Assembly (NCBI GenBank): GCA_944333305.1
Contig: CALVKV010000011.1
Location: forward strand, 1 to 19,278
Direction of reading: 5' to 3'
Source of the DNA: an uncultured Bacilli bacterium
GTDB taxonomy: Bacteria; Bacillota_I; Bacilli_A; RF39; UBA660
Length of the DNA stretch: 19,278 nt
The notes below the pieces were generated by a model, which was not told the DNA's origin, did no database searches, and saw only the letters and a program-made list of their open reading frames with translations. Both the position numbers and the translations under genes were made by a program. Shown here piece after piece: positions 7,584 through 15,354 of this stretch (positions within the stretch are counted from its first letter, which is position 1; each line of letters begins with the position of its first letter).

Positions 7584-8333
7584 ATGCATAATACTCTTGC
7601 TTTATTTATAACTTTTCTTTTAGGATTTTTTATAGTTATAGGAGTAATAATAGCTTTTTTCTTAAAAAAACAACAAAAAGTTTTAGACTTTATTTTTGCC
7701 TTTGCTCTTTCAATTCTCACAATGTTAATATTAACAGACCTACTAGGTCATACTATAGAACATTTAGGCATTAAACATATTTATCTATTTATTCTCTTTA
7801 CTTGCCTTGGACTATTAATTTTTAAAATAATAGATGATTTTATTCCTGAACATGATGATAGTAAAATGACTAAGAAAGAAGAACATAAAAATATTGTTCA
7901 TATTGGAGTGCTTGCAACTATTGCCTTAATTATTCATAACTTTGTAGAAGGTATGGCAATTTATTTAACTGCTACTAACGATATTAACTTAGGTATAATG
8001 ATGGCTTTAGGAGTAGGACTTCATAATATCCCTTTAGGAATAATTATTACTACGACTTTAAATAATGGTGAAAAACTAGGTAAATATCTCTTTTGCATAA
8101 TTTCTTTATTTATTTCTAGTTTTATAGGAGGATTATTACTTTACTTATTAAATATTAATACTGTAAGTGATATAGTAATAGGATCTCTACTTGCTCTTAC
8201 TATAGGTATGCTTTTATATATTATTGTCTTTGAGTTATATCCTAAAGTTAAGAAAACTTCCAATAAAAAGATTACTATTATAGGGTTAGGCTGTGGTGTT
8301 CTAATTGCCTTGCTAGCAATGATAATAGGTTAG
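7584..8333 (+). CDS. ZIP family divalent metal transporter
   Basis: A 249-aa membrane protein of the ZIP family, which brings Zn2+ and related divalent metals into the cytoplasm. Seven or eight hydrophobic helices are visible. An acidic/His loop (IPEHDD, 87-92, and EEH, 99-101) follows the third helix, the usual variable metal-rich loop. The metal-site helices are recognised by H118-N119-x2-E122-G123 (HNFVEG) and H147-N148-I-P-L151-G (HNIPLG). ZupT-type proteins have Glu where L151 stands, so one expected ligand is missing. FELYP (216-220) matches the conserved E-x-x-P segment in the later helices. The ATG at 7584 is chosen because GAGGAG (7571-7576) precedes it by seven bases; the ATG at 7569 touches that site. 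Metal and direction cannot be fixed from sequence. Confidence 0.88.
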   Translation: MHNTLALFITFLLGFFIVIGVIIAFFLKKQQKVLDFIFAFALSILTMLILTDLLGHTIEHLGIKHIYLFILFTCLGLLIFKIIDDFIPEHDDSKMTKKEEHKNIVHIGVLATIALIIHNFVEGMAIYLTATNDINLGIMMALGVGLHNIPLGIIITTTLNNGEKLGKYLFCIISLFISSFIGGLLLYLLNINTVSDIVIGSLLALTIGMLLYIIVFELYPKVKKTSNKKITIIGLGCGVLIALLAMIIG

Positions 8334-8343
8334 GTGAAGTCTA

Positions 8344-9072
8344 ATGATAGATAAATTTTTTAACTTATTTTTACAATTTATAATTTATTCTTTCTTTGGT
8401 TATTTGGTTGAAGTAACTAGTTGTTCAATGAGAAATAAAAAATTAACATTAAATAGAGGCTTCTTTTTAGGGCCATATTTACCTATCTTTGGTTTTTCTT
8501 GTATATTAATGGGCTCTATTATACTAAGATATAAAAGTGATTTGCTTATAGTTTTTGTCATGAGCGCCTTTATCTGTACTACTGTAGAATATATAACAAG
8601 CTATGTTTTAGAGAAAATATTTAAAGCTAGATGGTGGGATTATAGTGACCATAAGTTTAATCTAGAAGGTAGAGTCTGCTTATTTAATTCACTTCTTTTT
8701 GGGATAGGTGGTATAGCTTTCGCTTATATAATCAATCCAATTACAAATTTTATAATAGACATAATGCCATTATTTCTTTTTAGAATTATCGCTATTATTT
8801 TATTAGCTTTATTTTTAATAGATGTAATGATAACTATTACAACTCTATACCAAGTAAAAGTATCTTCAATAAAATTTAAAAGCCGCGATGTGACTGCTGA
8901 ACTTACAAAAATAATTAGAGAAGAGCTTACTAAAAAACGTGATATTAAGACTAATTTCTTTGTTAGACATATGTTAAATGCTTTCCCACAAATTAAAACT
9001 AGTGACTATAACAGTCCACTTAGTAAACTTAAAAGATATAGTATAAAGACATTTATAAAAAAACAAAAATGA
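8344..9072 (+). CDS. CmpB-like membrane protein (PF06541, putative ABC transporter type IV)
   Basis: A 242-aa membrane protein with about five or six helices between residues 5 and 175 and a basic cytoplasmic tail. The family motifs are clear: E23 in helix 1, NRGFFLGPYLPIFG (37-50) and RWWDYSDHKFNLEGR (96-110), the last followed by a short helix. This family is common in Bacillota and is annotated as an ABC-transporter permease, but no ATPase gene is nearby and its biochemical role is not established. It follows the ZIP gene by 10 bases with AGGTGA as ribosome binding site and is the last gene of the uppP unit. It ends in TGA, showing that TGA is a stop here. Confidence 0.88.
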   Translation: MIDKFFNLFLQFIIYSFFGYLVEVTSCSMRNKKLTLNRGFFLGPYLPIFGFSCILMGSIILRYKSDLLIVFVMSAFICTTVEYITSYVLEKIFKARWWDYSDHKFNLEGRVCLFNSLLFGIGGIAFAYIINPITNFIIDIMPLFLFRIIAIILLALFLIDVMITITTLYQVKVSSIKFKSRDVTAELTKIIREELTKKRDIKTNFFVRHMLNAFPQIKTSDYNSPLSKLKRYSIKTFIKKQK

Positions 9073-9124
9073 TTGTCAATTTATGTAGAAGTAAGATAAA
9101 GACTAATATACGTTTTATAAAAAA

Positions 9125-9133
9125 TGTTATAAT
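9125..9133 (+). promoter_or_regulatory. Extended -10 promoter for the mutase-murG-murB-divIB unit
   Basis: TGT followed by a perfect TATAAT (9128-9133). No good -35 lies 16-18 bases upstream, so recognition would depend on the extended -10. The 82-base gap between the CmpB-like gene and the mutase gene contains only this element and the AAAGGA ribosome binding site (9143-9148). Confidence 0.5.
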
Positions 9134-9154
9134 GAATAAAAGAAAGGAAATATT

Positions 9155-10528
9155 ATGCAAATAAAAGAAGAAATAAATAAATATATATTTAGAGGATATG
9201 ATATTAGAGGAGTCTTTGACAAAGATATTGATATAGATACAGCTTATACTATAGGACTTGGCTTTGGAAGTAAATTATATGATTTAGGAAAAAATACTTG
9301 CGTTGTAGGACATGACAACAGATTATCTTCTCCTGATTTACATCAAGCTTTAATCCAAGGTTTAATTGAAACAGGAATTAATGTAGTTGATCTTGGTCTA
9401 TGTACAACACCAATGTATTATTTTGCTTGCCAAGATTTAAAAATAGATAGTGGAGTTATGATAACAGCAAGTCATAATCCTAAAGATGAAAATGGTTTTA
9501 AATTTGCTTTTTCTAACTATCAAAATGCTAAAGGAAAAGAAATAGAAGACTTTTATGATTACATCGTTAAAGGTAATTTTCATAATGGTAAAGGTTCTAT
9601 TACTAAAAAGAATGTTAAAGAAGATTATTATAATGCTCTAACAAATAATTTAACTTTTGGTAAAAGAAAAATTAAAGTAGTTCTTGATCCTGGTAATGGG
9701 ACAACTTCTCCTTTTTTAAATGATATTTTTAAAAGAGTAAATGTAGATTATACAATTATTAATGGTGAAAGTGATGGCAGTTTTCCTAATCATCATCCCG
9801 ATCCATCTATTGAAAGTAATTTAGAAGAATTAAAAAAATGTGTAAAAGAAACATCCGCAGATGTTGGTCTTGCTTTTGATGGTGATGGTGATAGAGTAGG
9901 AGTTATTTCTAACTTAGGTAATTTTATTCCTATTGACTATTATATGATTATCATTATTAGAAATATTATTGATAAAGTCAGTAATAAGACATTTCTATAT
10001 GATGTTAAATGTAGCAAATCATTAGAAGATGAAATAATTAAATTAGGAGGAACCCCATACTGTTATAGAACAGGTAATTCATATACAAGAGCAAAAGTAG
10101 AGGAACTAGATTTAGCTTTCGGTGGAGAATTATCAGGACATGTTTATTTTAGAGACAAGTTTTTAGGCTTTGATAGTGGAATATATGCTGGTCTTAGACT
10201 TCTTGAAATACTATCTAATACTAATAAAACAGTAGAAGATTTACTTGCTGGTATTAATAGATATTATTCAACTCCTGAGACTAAATATAAAACTAAAGAT
10301 GAAATTAAATTTGATGTAGTAAAGAAAATTGAAGACTATTGTAAAGAAAAAAACTATACTTATAATAATATCGATGGAGTTAGAGTAACTTTTGCTAATG
10401 GCTGGGCTAGTATAAGAGCAAGTAATACGGGACCTAATTTAACAGCAAGGTTTGAAGCCACAACAGAAGAAAGATTAGATGAAATAAAAAATGAGTTTGA
10501 AAACTTAATCTTTAAATATAATAAATAA
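9155..10528 (+). CDS. Phosphoglucomutase/phosphomannomutase (alpha-D-phosphohexomutase family)
   Basis: A cytoplasmic enzyme that interconverts hexose 1- and 6-phosphates, feeding nucleotide sugars for envelope glycans. All four family sites are present. YDIRG (15-19) opens domain 1, and the phosphoserine is S106 in TASHNPKDENG. The magnesium loop is DGDGDR (242-247), and the sugar loop is GGELSGH (323-329). The phosphate loop is RASNTGP (421-427). GELSGH instead of the GlmM-type GEQSGH points to glucose/mannose rather than glucosamine phosphate; which of the two is preferred cannot be told. At 457 aa it is the bacterial PMM/PGM size. It leads the unit with murG, murB and divIB, which ties it to envelope synthesis. 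Confidence 0.93.
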   Translation: MQIKEEINKYIFRGYDIRGVFDKDIDIDTAYTIGLGFGSKLYDLGKNTCVVGHDNRLSSPDLHQALIQGLIETGINVVDLGLCTTPMYYFACQDLKIDSGVMITASHNPKDENGFKFAFSNYQNAKGKEIEDFYDYIVKGNFHNGKGSITKKNVKEDYYNALTNNLTFGKRKIKVVLDPGNGTTSPFLNDIFKRVNVDYTIINGESDGSFPNHHPDPSIESNLEELKKCVKETSADVGLAFDGDGDRVGVISNLGNFIPIDYYMIIIIRNIIDKVSNKTFLYDVKCSKSLEDEIIKLGGTPYCYRTGNSYTRAKVEELDLAFGGELSGHVYFRDKFLGFDSGIYAGLRLLEILSNTNKTVEDLLAGINRYYSTPETKYKTKDEIKFDVVKKIEDYCKEKNYTYNNIDGVRVTFANGWASIRASNTGPNLTARFEATTEERLDEIKNEFENLIFKYNK

Positions 10529-10565
10529 GAAAGATGCATATCTTATAATAGGAAGGATGACTAAA

Positions 10566-11648
10566 ATGAAAGTAGTTATTACAGCAGGTGGTACAGGTGG
10601 ACATATATTCCCAGCTTTGGCTTTGATTGATAAATTAAAAGAAAAAGATAAAGATGTAGAAATTTTATACATAGGTACCACTGATAGAATGGAAAAGGAC
10701 ATTATTCCTAACGCAGGAATACCTTATGTTGGTATTGAAATGAAAGGCTTAAATAGAAAGCATATCTTTAAGAATATTGATGTTATGAAAACATATTTTA
10801 AGGCATGTAAAAAAGCAAAAAATGAGCTAGTTAAATTTAGACCAGATATTGTTATAGGTTTTGGTGGGTACATTAGTGCACCTGTTATATATGCGGCTAG
10901 CAAATTAAAAATAAAGACTATTATTCATGAACAAAACTCTATCCCAGGAGTATCCAATAAATTTTTATCAAGATATGTAGATAAAGTCTTAGTATCATTT
11001 AAAGAAAGTATTAAAGATTTTCCAGCTGATAAAACAGTATATACAGGCAACCCCCGTAGTGAACAAGTAAAAGATATCAAAAAACTTAGTAAGACAAACT
11101 TAGGTTTTAAAAAAAATCTTCCTCTTGCTATAATAGTAATGGGGTCTCTTGGCTCTTTAACTATGACTAAGAAATTAAAGGAAGTTTTACCTCTATTTAA
11201 GAATAAAAACTATCAAATCTTACTTATTACGGGCAAAAACTATTATGATGAATATAAAGATATAAAGGTAAGTGAGAATGTAAAAATAGTGCCTTTCTTA
11301 GATAATTTAATAGGTTATATGAAAGATGCTGATTTAATTGTTACTAGAAGTGGAGCATCTACTATTGCCGAAATTACAAGTATTGGGCTTCCTGCCATTA
11401 TGGTTCCAAGTCCTTATGTTACTAATAACCATCAATATATTAATGCTAAATCATTAGAGAATGATGGCGCTTGCATTATCTTAACCGAGGAAGAATTCAA
11501 TAAAGAGAGTTTAGTAAATCTATTAGATAAAACTTTTAAAGACAAAGATAAATTAGCAAGCATGAGCAAAGCGCTTCTAAAAAGGAAAGTAGATAACAGT
11601 TCTACTCGCATTTATGAAGAAATAATAAAATTAGTAAGGGATGAATAA
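10566..11648 (+). CDS. murG: UDP-GlcNAc:lipid I N-acetylglucosaminyltransferase MurG
   Basis: Transfers GlcNAc from UDP-GlcNAc to lipid I on the cytoplasmic membrane face, making lipid II, the last intracellular step of peptidoglycan precursor synthesis. It is a GT-B fold glycosyltransferase of 360 aa. The N-domain has GGTGGHIFPALAL (8-20), FGGYISAPV (99-107) and HEQNSIPGVSNK (121-132); TGNPRS follows in the linker region. The C-domain has the donor-binding stretch from TRSGASTIAE through PSPYVTNNHQ. The ATG at 10566 is chosen because it gives the family's usual N-terminus (MKVVITAGGTGGH) and lies eight bases after AAGGA. The ATG at 10557 directly abuts that site. It is followed, one base after its stop, by the likely murB start. 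Confidence 0.96.
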   Translation: MKVVITAGGTGGHIFPALALIDKLKEKDKDVEILYIGTTDRMEKDIIPNAGIPYVGIEMKGLNRKHIFKNIDVMKTYFKACKKAKNELVKFRPDIVIGFGGYISAPVIYAASKLKIKTIIHEQNSIPGVSNKFLSRYVDKVLVSFKESIKDFPADKTVYTGNPRSEQVKDIKKLSKTNLGFKKNLPLAIIVMGSLGSLTMTKKLKEVLPLFKNKNYQILLITGKNYYDEYKDIKVSENVKIVPFLDNLIGYMKDADLIVTRSGASTIAEITSIGLPAIMVPSPYVTNNHQYINAKSLENDGACIILTEEEFNKESLVNLLDKTFKDKDKLASMSKALLKRKVDNSSTRIYEEIIKLVRDE

Positions 11649-11649
11649 A

Positions 11650-12558
11650 ATGAATGAATTTTTAAAAGAAGTAGAATCTAATGATATAGGGAAAATATCA
11701 AAAGATGTTTTTATAAGTAAATATACTACTTATAAAGTAGGTGGTTTAGTAAAAGCTATTATTTATCCTAAAAATAATGAAAAACTAGTTTTATTATGTA
11801 AGCTAATAAAAAAATATAAAATAAAATATAAAATTTTAGGTAATGGCAGTAATCTTTTATTTAGTGATAAAACTTATGATGGAATTTTAATTAAACTAGA
11901 TGAATTTAATAAAATAGAATTCTTTGGTAATAAGGTAACTTGTGGTGCTGGAGCCTCTTTAATGAAAGTTGCTAAAGAATCAATAAAAAGAGGCTTAGCA
12001 GGTCTTGAATTCGCTAGTGGTATACCTGGTACTATTGGTGGAGCCATTTATATGAACGCCGGCGCCTATAAAAGTGATATGGGGTATGTTACTAGAGCAG
12101 TTAAAGTATTAACTGATGATCTTCGAATAATAACTCTTACTAATGAAGAGATGGATTTTCACTACAGAAGCAGTTTCTTACAGAAACATCCTAATTATAT
12201 TTGCTTAGAAGCTATAATAAGGTTAGAAAAAGGGAACAAGAATGTTTTAGAGGAAGTAGTAAAAGATAGAAGAGAAAGACGACTTAAATCTCAGCCACTA
12301 AACTATCCAAGTGCTGGTAGTGTTTTTAGAAATCCGAGCAATGCTGACCCTGCCGGAAAATTAATAGAAGATATAGGTCTAAAAGGATTAACTAAAGGTG
12401 GAGCTGAAGTTAGTAAAGTCCATGCTAATTTTATAATTAATAAAAACAACGCTAGTGCTAAAGATATTCACGATTTAATTCTGTTTGTAAAAGAAGCAGT
12501 TAAAGAACACTATGGTATAGATTTGAAAGTAGAACAAGAATTTGTAAATTGGGAGTAG
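11650..12558 (+). CDS. murB: UDP-N-acetylenolpyruvoylglucosamine reductase MurB
   Basis: A cytoplasmic FAD enzyme that reduces UDP-GlcNAc-enolpyruvate with NADPH to UDP-MurNAc. The FAD-binding region has TTYKVGG (26-32), LGNGSNLL (63-70) and the stretch LEFASGIPGTIGGAIYMNAG (119-138). Catalytic residues of the family are visible: R173 in HYRSSF, the proton-donating S224 in GSVFRNP and E295 in LKVEQEF. The 302-aa length fits the type II (Gram-positive) form without the extra E. coli loop. The ATG at 11650 is preferred, nine bases after AAGGG (11636-11640). The ATG at 11641 overlaps the murG end and abuts the binding site. Translation is probably coupled to murG. The order murG-murB-divIB matches Bacillus. 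Confidence 0.95.
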   Translation: MNEFLKEVESNDIGKISKDVFISKYTTYKVGGLVKAIIYPKNNEKLVLLCKLIKKYKIKYKILGNGSNLLFSDKTYDGILIKLDEFNKIEFFGNKVTCGAGASLMKVAKESIKRGLAGLEFASGIPGTIGGAIYMNAGAYKSDMGYVTRAVKVLTDDLRIITLTNEEMDFHYRSSFLQKHPNYICLEAIIRLEKGNKNVLEEVVKDRRERRLKSQPLNYPSAGSVFRNPSNADPAGKLIEDIGLKGLTKGGAEVSKVHANFIINKNNASAKDIHDLILFVKEAVKEHYGIDLKVEQEFVNWE

Positions 12559-12564
12559 TGATAT

Positions 12565-13248
12565 ATGACTAAAGTAATCAAGAAGAAAAAATTAAGACTA
12601 TTACCATTCTTAATTTTTATTATAGTAATCGCTATAATAGTTTTTGTATGCCTTTTTGTCCTTGATACTAAAGTCAAAAATATTATAATAACAGGGAATA
12701 ATGTTTTAAGTGATGATGAAATAATAGAATTAGCAAATCTAACAGACTATCCAAGCTTCTATAAAACTTTAAACAGTTCTATAGAAAATGGCATCAAAGA
12801 AAATCCCCTTGTTAAAGATGTAGAAATTGATAGGAGTTTTTATCATATCATTGAAATAAATGTAGACGAATATGAAATATTATATAAAAGAGAAGATAAT
12901 GGTAAATATGTATTAGAAAACAAAGATGAAATAACTTTTGATAGTGAAACTCCATACACTATACCAAGATTAATTAATGAAATACCAAATAACAAACTAA
13001 ATAGTTTTATTAAATATTATAAAAGAATAGATTTAAATATTAGAGAAAAAATAAGTGAAATAAAATATGAACCAAATGATTATGACGAAGATAGATTCTT
13101 ATTATATATGGATGATGGCAATAGTGTTTATGTAACTATTACTAAATTTGAAAGATTAAATTATTATAATGATGTTTTACCTCAATTAGATGGCAGAAAA
13201 GGAATACTTTATTTAGACTCAGGAAATCATTTTAGGATAATGGAATAA
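12565..13248 (+). CDS. divIB: Cell division protein DivIB/FtsQ
   Basis: A bitopic divisome protein that, with FtsL and DivIC, scaffolds and regulates septal peptidoglycan synthesis. A short basic cytoplasmic tail (KVIKKKKLR) precedes one membrane helix (about 12-34). A POTRA domain follows (about 35-104), beginning VKNIIITGNNVLSDDEII and including NPLVKDVEIDR. The rest, to residue 227, is the beta domain. The extracytoplasmic part is short compared with Bacillus DivIB, whose longer tails are variable. GGGAG overlaps the end of murB (12551-12555) and lies nine bases before the ATG. It ends the unit; ftsA and ftsZ do not follow, unlike in many dcw clusters. Identification rests on topology, POTRA-like sequence and position. 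Confidence 0.9.
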   Translation: MTKVIKKKKLRLLPFLIFIIVIAIIVFVCLFVLDTKVKNIIITGNNVLSDDEIIELANLTDYPSFYKTLNSSIENGIKENPLVKDVEIDRSFYHIIEINVDEYEILYKREDNGKYVLENKDEITFDSETPYTIPRLINEIPNNKLNSFIKYYKRIDLNIREKISEIKYEPNDYDEDRFLLYMDDGNSVYVTITKFERLNYYNDVLPQLDGRKGILYLDSGNHFRIME

Positions 13249-13249
13249 T

Positions 13250-13278
13250 AAAAATGAGCTTTTACTCATTTTTCTTTT
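13250..13278. terminator. Bidirectional terminator between divIB and the DUF192-like gene
   Basis: A perfect nine-pair inverted repeat (13250-13258 with 13265-13273) around a six-base loop. It is flanked by A-rich sequence on the left and T-rich sequence on the right, so it has a T-tract on either strand. It begins two bases after the divIB stop and contains the stop codon of the convergent minus-strand gene (13266-13268). Confidence 0.8.
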
Positions 13279-13604
13279 GTCATTATTCTTAATTTATCAT
13301 AACTTTCTAATCCTTTAGAACTACCTTCGGGGAGCAAATAAATATAATAAGATTTAAGTCTTGGTCTTACAAATTTTTCTGTTTTAATACTAGGATATAT
13401 CGCTAAAATATTATTTTCTTTATCAGTAACTACGATGTCAAGTTTTTGACAAACAAAATAAGTATTAATCATTTTCTTTTTAGGATAACATAGCCCTTCT
13501 TTAATAGGATAAAGATAAAATCTATATCCTTTAATTCTGTCCTTAAACCTAGTCACAGTTTTAAATTTTATTTTATTCTTACCATTTTTTATATATCTTT
13601 CCAT
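13266..13604 (-). CDS. DUF192-like small protein, 112 aa
   Basis: The only minus-strand gene in the window. The sequence follows the DUF192 pattern: a first strand KFKTVTRFKDRIKGYRFY (13-30), then GLCYP (37-41). The core INTYFVCQKLDIVVTDKENN (46-65) corresponds to the family's 'MKNTxxPLDIxFxDxxG', and a closing strand YYIYLLPEG (86-94) to its 'xxLELPxG'. The family's role is not firmly known. Many DUF192 proteins are secreted, but no signal peptide is seen here. AAAGGTG (minus strand, 13616-13610) precedes the ATG by five bases. It is divergent from yebC and convergent with divIB, sharing a terminator with the latter. The family call is by eye, hence moderate. Confidence 0.7.
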   Translation of the reverse strand: MERYIKNGKNKIKFKTVTRFKDRIKGYRFYLYPIKEGLCYPKKKMINTYFVCQKLDIVVTDKENNILAIYPSIKTEKFVRPRLKSYYIYLLPEGSSKGLESYDKLRIMTKEK

Positions 13605-13668
13605 AAATTCACCTTTAAGTCATCATAACATTATTTTTTATATAAAGCTAGAATAAATATCATATTTA

Positions 13669-13677
13669 TGTTATTAT
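13669..13677 (+). promoter_or_regulatory. Putative extended -10 promoter for the yebC-ruvAB-queA unit
   Basis: TGT followed by TATTAT (13672-13677), 12 bases before the AAAGGG ribosome binding site. It is identical to the element before the transglutaminase-like gene (4964-4972). No convincing -35 is visible. It lies in the 99-base divergent gap between the DUF192-like gene and yebC. Confidence 0.4.
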
Positions 13678-13703
13678 ATTGAAGAAAGAAAGGGATGATA
13701 AAG

Positions 13704-14426
13704 ATGAGTGGACATTCAAAATGGGCTACTATTCATAGAAAGAAAGGATTAATAGATGCAGCACGTGGTAAAGTTTTTCAAAAGCTTGCTAAAGAATTAT
13801 ATGTCGCTGCTAAAAGTGGTACTCCAGATCCTGACAGTAATGCATCTTTAAGATTAGTAGTAGAAAAAGCTAAAGCTGCTAATATGCCTAAAGATAACAT
13901 CCAGAAAGCGATTGATAAAGCTAAAGGAGCAAGTGAAGGAGAAAACTACGAAAATATTCGTTATGAAGGCTATGGCCCAGGTGGTGTTGCTATCATGGTA
14001 GATTGTCTTACTGATAATCGTAATAGAACTGCCTCATCTGTACGTAGTACATTCTCTAAACGCGGAGGTAACTTAGGTACAGATGGTTCTGTTAGTTATA
14101 TCTTTGAACGTAAAGGAATTATTGTTATTCCTAGTGATTATGATGAAGATGAAGTAATGTTAACTGCACTAGATGCAGGAGCCTTAGATATGGAAAATAA
14201 TGGTGATACTTATCTAATTACAACACCTAGTGATAAGTTTATTGCTGTAAAAGATGCCCTATCTAACATAGGAGTTGCAGAATTTCTTACTAGCGAAGTT
14301 ACATTTGTTCCAAACAATGAAGTAGAACTTGATGATGAAACTAAAGAAAAAGTATATAATCTAATAGAGGCTTTAGAAGATATAGATGATGTACAGGATG
14401 TTCATCATAATATGAAAGAGGAGTAA
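13704..14426 (+). CDS. yebC: YebC/TACO1 family protein
   Basis: A 240-aa member of the YebC/PmpR/TACO1 family. The N-terminus MSGHSKWATIHRKKGLIDA is the family signature. It is followed by AKAANMPKDNIQKAIDKA, RYEGYGPGGVAIMVDCLTDN and the RGGNLGTDGSVSYIFERKG stretch, all strongly conserved. Members were named as transcription regulators. More recent work and the mitochondrial TACO1 link them to translation of difficult (polyproline) sequences. The ATG at 13704 restores the canonical start; the ATG at 13695 abuts the AAAGGG site. It heads a six-gene unit with ruvA and ruvB, a neighbourhood seen widely in bacteria. The start of the next gene lies one base after its stop. Confidence 0.96.
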   Translation: MSGHSKWATIHRKKGLIDAARGKVFQKLAKELYVAAKSGTPDPDSNASLRLVVEKAKAANMPKDNIQKAIDKAKGASEGENYENIRYEGYGPGGVAIMVDCLTDNRNRTASSVRSTFSKRGGNLGTDGSVSYIFERKGIIVIPSDYDEDEVMLTALDAGALDMENNGDTYLITTPSDKFIAVKDALSNIGVAEFLTSEVTFVPNNEVELDDETKEKVYNLIEALEDIDDVQDVHHNMKEE

Positions 14427-14427
14427 A

Positions 14428-14793
14428 ATGAAATTAACAGTATATATCGCTAATATAATATTAAATTTGTTTTCTACAATTTTATTCCTAATTCAGACAG
14501 GTAATATAAGATTAAATGCTTTTATCGTAGATTATGAATATACTGATGAGTTTATAAATATATTTAATATTATTAAGATGATAATAACAGTTCTATTTAT
14601 AATTCTTATATTTTTTAATTATAAGATTAAAGCTAAAGAAAAGAAAAATACATTATTATATGTTATATGTTTGATAGAAATATTTACTATAGTAGATCTT
14701 CTTATTATGAATTCTTTTAATATTTTTGTTCCTCTTAATGTTATATTAACTATAGTATTGATTATTAAAGATAGGAGGAAAAAAAGTGTATAG
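14428..14793 (+). CDS. Small four-helix membrane protein, 121 aa, between yebC and ruvA
   Basis: I do not recognise a family. Four hydrophobic segments are visible at about 3-24, 44-64, 74-92 and 93-114, ending in a basic DRRKKSV tail, so the C-terminus is probably cytoplasmic. No conserved polar motif stands out. It starts one base after the yebC stop, with AGAGGAG overlapping the end of yebC, and its last eight bases overlap ruvA. It is therefore translationally linked to both. In many bacteria ruvC sits between yebC and ruvA; this protein bears no resemblance to RuvC. Function unknown. Confidence 0.8.
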   Translation: MKLTVYIANIILNLFSTILFLIQTGNIRLNAFIVDYEYTDEFINIFNIIKMIITVLFIILIFFNYKIKAKEKKNTLLYVICLIEIFTIVDLLIMNSFNIFVPLNVILTIVLIIKDRRKKSV

Positions 14794-15346
14794 TTATATT
14801 ATTGGTAAAGTAACAGAAGTCATGTCTAATGCTATAGTATTAGAAAACAATGGTATAGGCTATCTTATTAATACACCTAATCCTTTCGCTTTCGAAGAAG
14901 GAAATGACTATAAAGTCTATTTATATCAACAAATAAAAGAAGATGAACATAGTCTCTTTGGTTTTAAAATTAAAGAAGAAAAAGAACTATTTTTAAAACT
15001 AATTGGTGTTAAAGGATTAGGCCCTAAAATGGCTTTACCTATTATCGCTACAGGATCAATTTCTGGTATTAGTGATGCCATTAATAGAGAAAACATTCTT
15101 TATCTAAAGAAATTCCCTAAGATAGGAGAAAAACTTGCTAAACAAATGATACTTGACTTAAAAGGTAAACTTGATGACTTAAGTAGCGGAGAAGAAATTG
15201 TTAAAGATACAAGTGAAGAATTAAGAGAAGCACTACTTGGACTTGGATATAAAGACAAAGAGATTAAGAGTATAATATTAAAAGTAGATAATTCTTTAAG
15301 TATAGAAGAACAGATAAAAGAAGCCTTAAAATTATTATTAAAGTAG
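14786..15346 (+). CDS. ruvA: Holliday junction branch migration protein RuvA
   Basis: Binds four-way DNA junctions as a tetramer and loads the RuvB motor for branch migration in recombinational repair. Domain I is an OB-fold (1-62) beginning MYSYIIGKVTE, with HSLFGF (55-60). Domain II has two helix-hairpin-helix motifs, LIGVKGLGPKMA (72-83) and FPKIGEKLAKQ (110-120). Domain III (about 142-186) is the flexible RuvB-contacting part. The 186-aa length is normal. It starts at GTG 14786, with GGAGG (14774-14778) seven bases upstream inside the preceding gene; this start gives the standard RuvA N-terminus. It overlaps the membrane-protein gene by eight bases. RuvC is absent here, as in most Bacillota, which use RecU as resolvase. 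Confidence 0.95.
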   Translation: MYSYIIGKVTEVMSNAIVLENNGIGYLINTPNPFAFEEGNDYKVYLYQQIKEDEHSLFGFKIKEEKELFLKLIGVKGLGPKMALPIIATGSISGISDAINRENILYLKKFPKIGEKLAKQMILDLKGKLDDLSSGEEIVKDTSEELREALLGLGYKDKEIKSIILKVDNSLSIEEQIKEALKLLLK

Positions 15347-15354
15347 GTGTTTAA

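Noticed and set aside
10531..10544. Small inverted repeat (five pairs, loop GCAT) between the mutase gene and murG
   Set aside because: There is no T-run after it and the genes are only about 37 bases apart in one unit; it could be chance in AT-rich sequence.
13605..13703. Riboswitch or small RNA in the divergent gap between the DUF192-like gene and yebC
   Set aside because: The 99-base gap is AT-rich with promoter-like elements only; I see no conserved aptamer or strong secondary structure.
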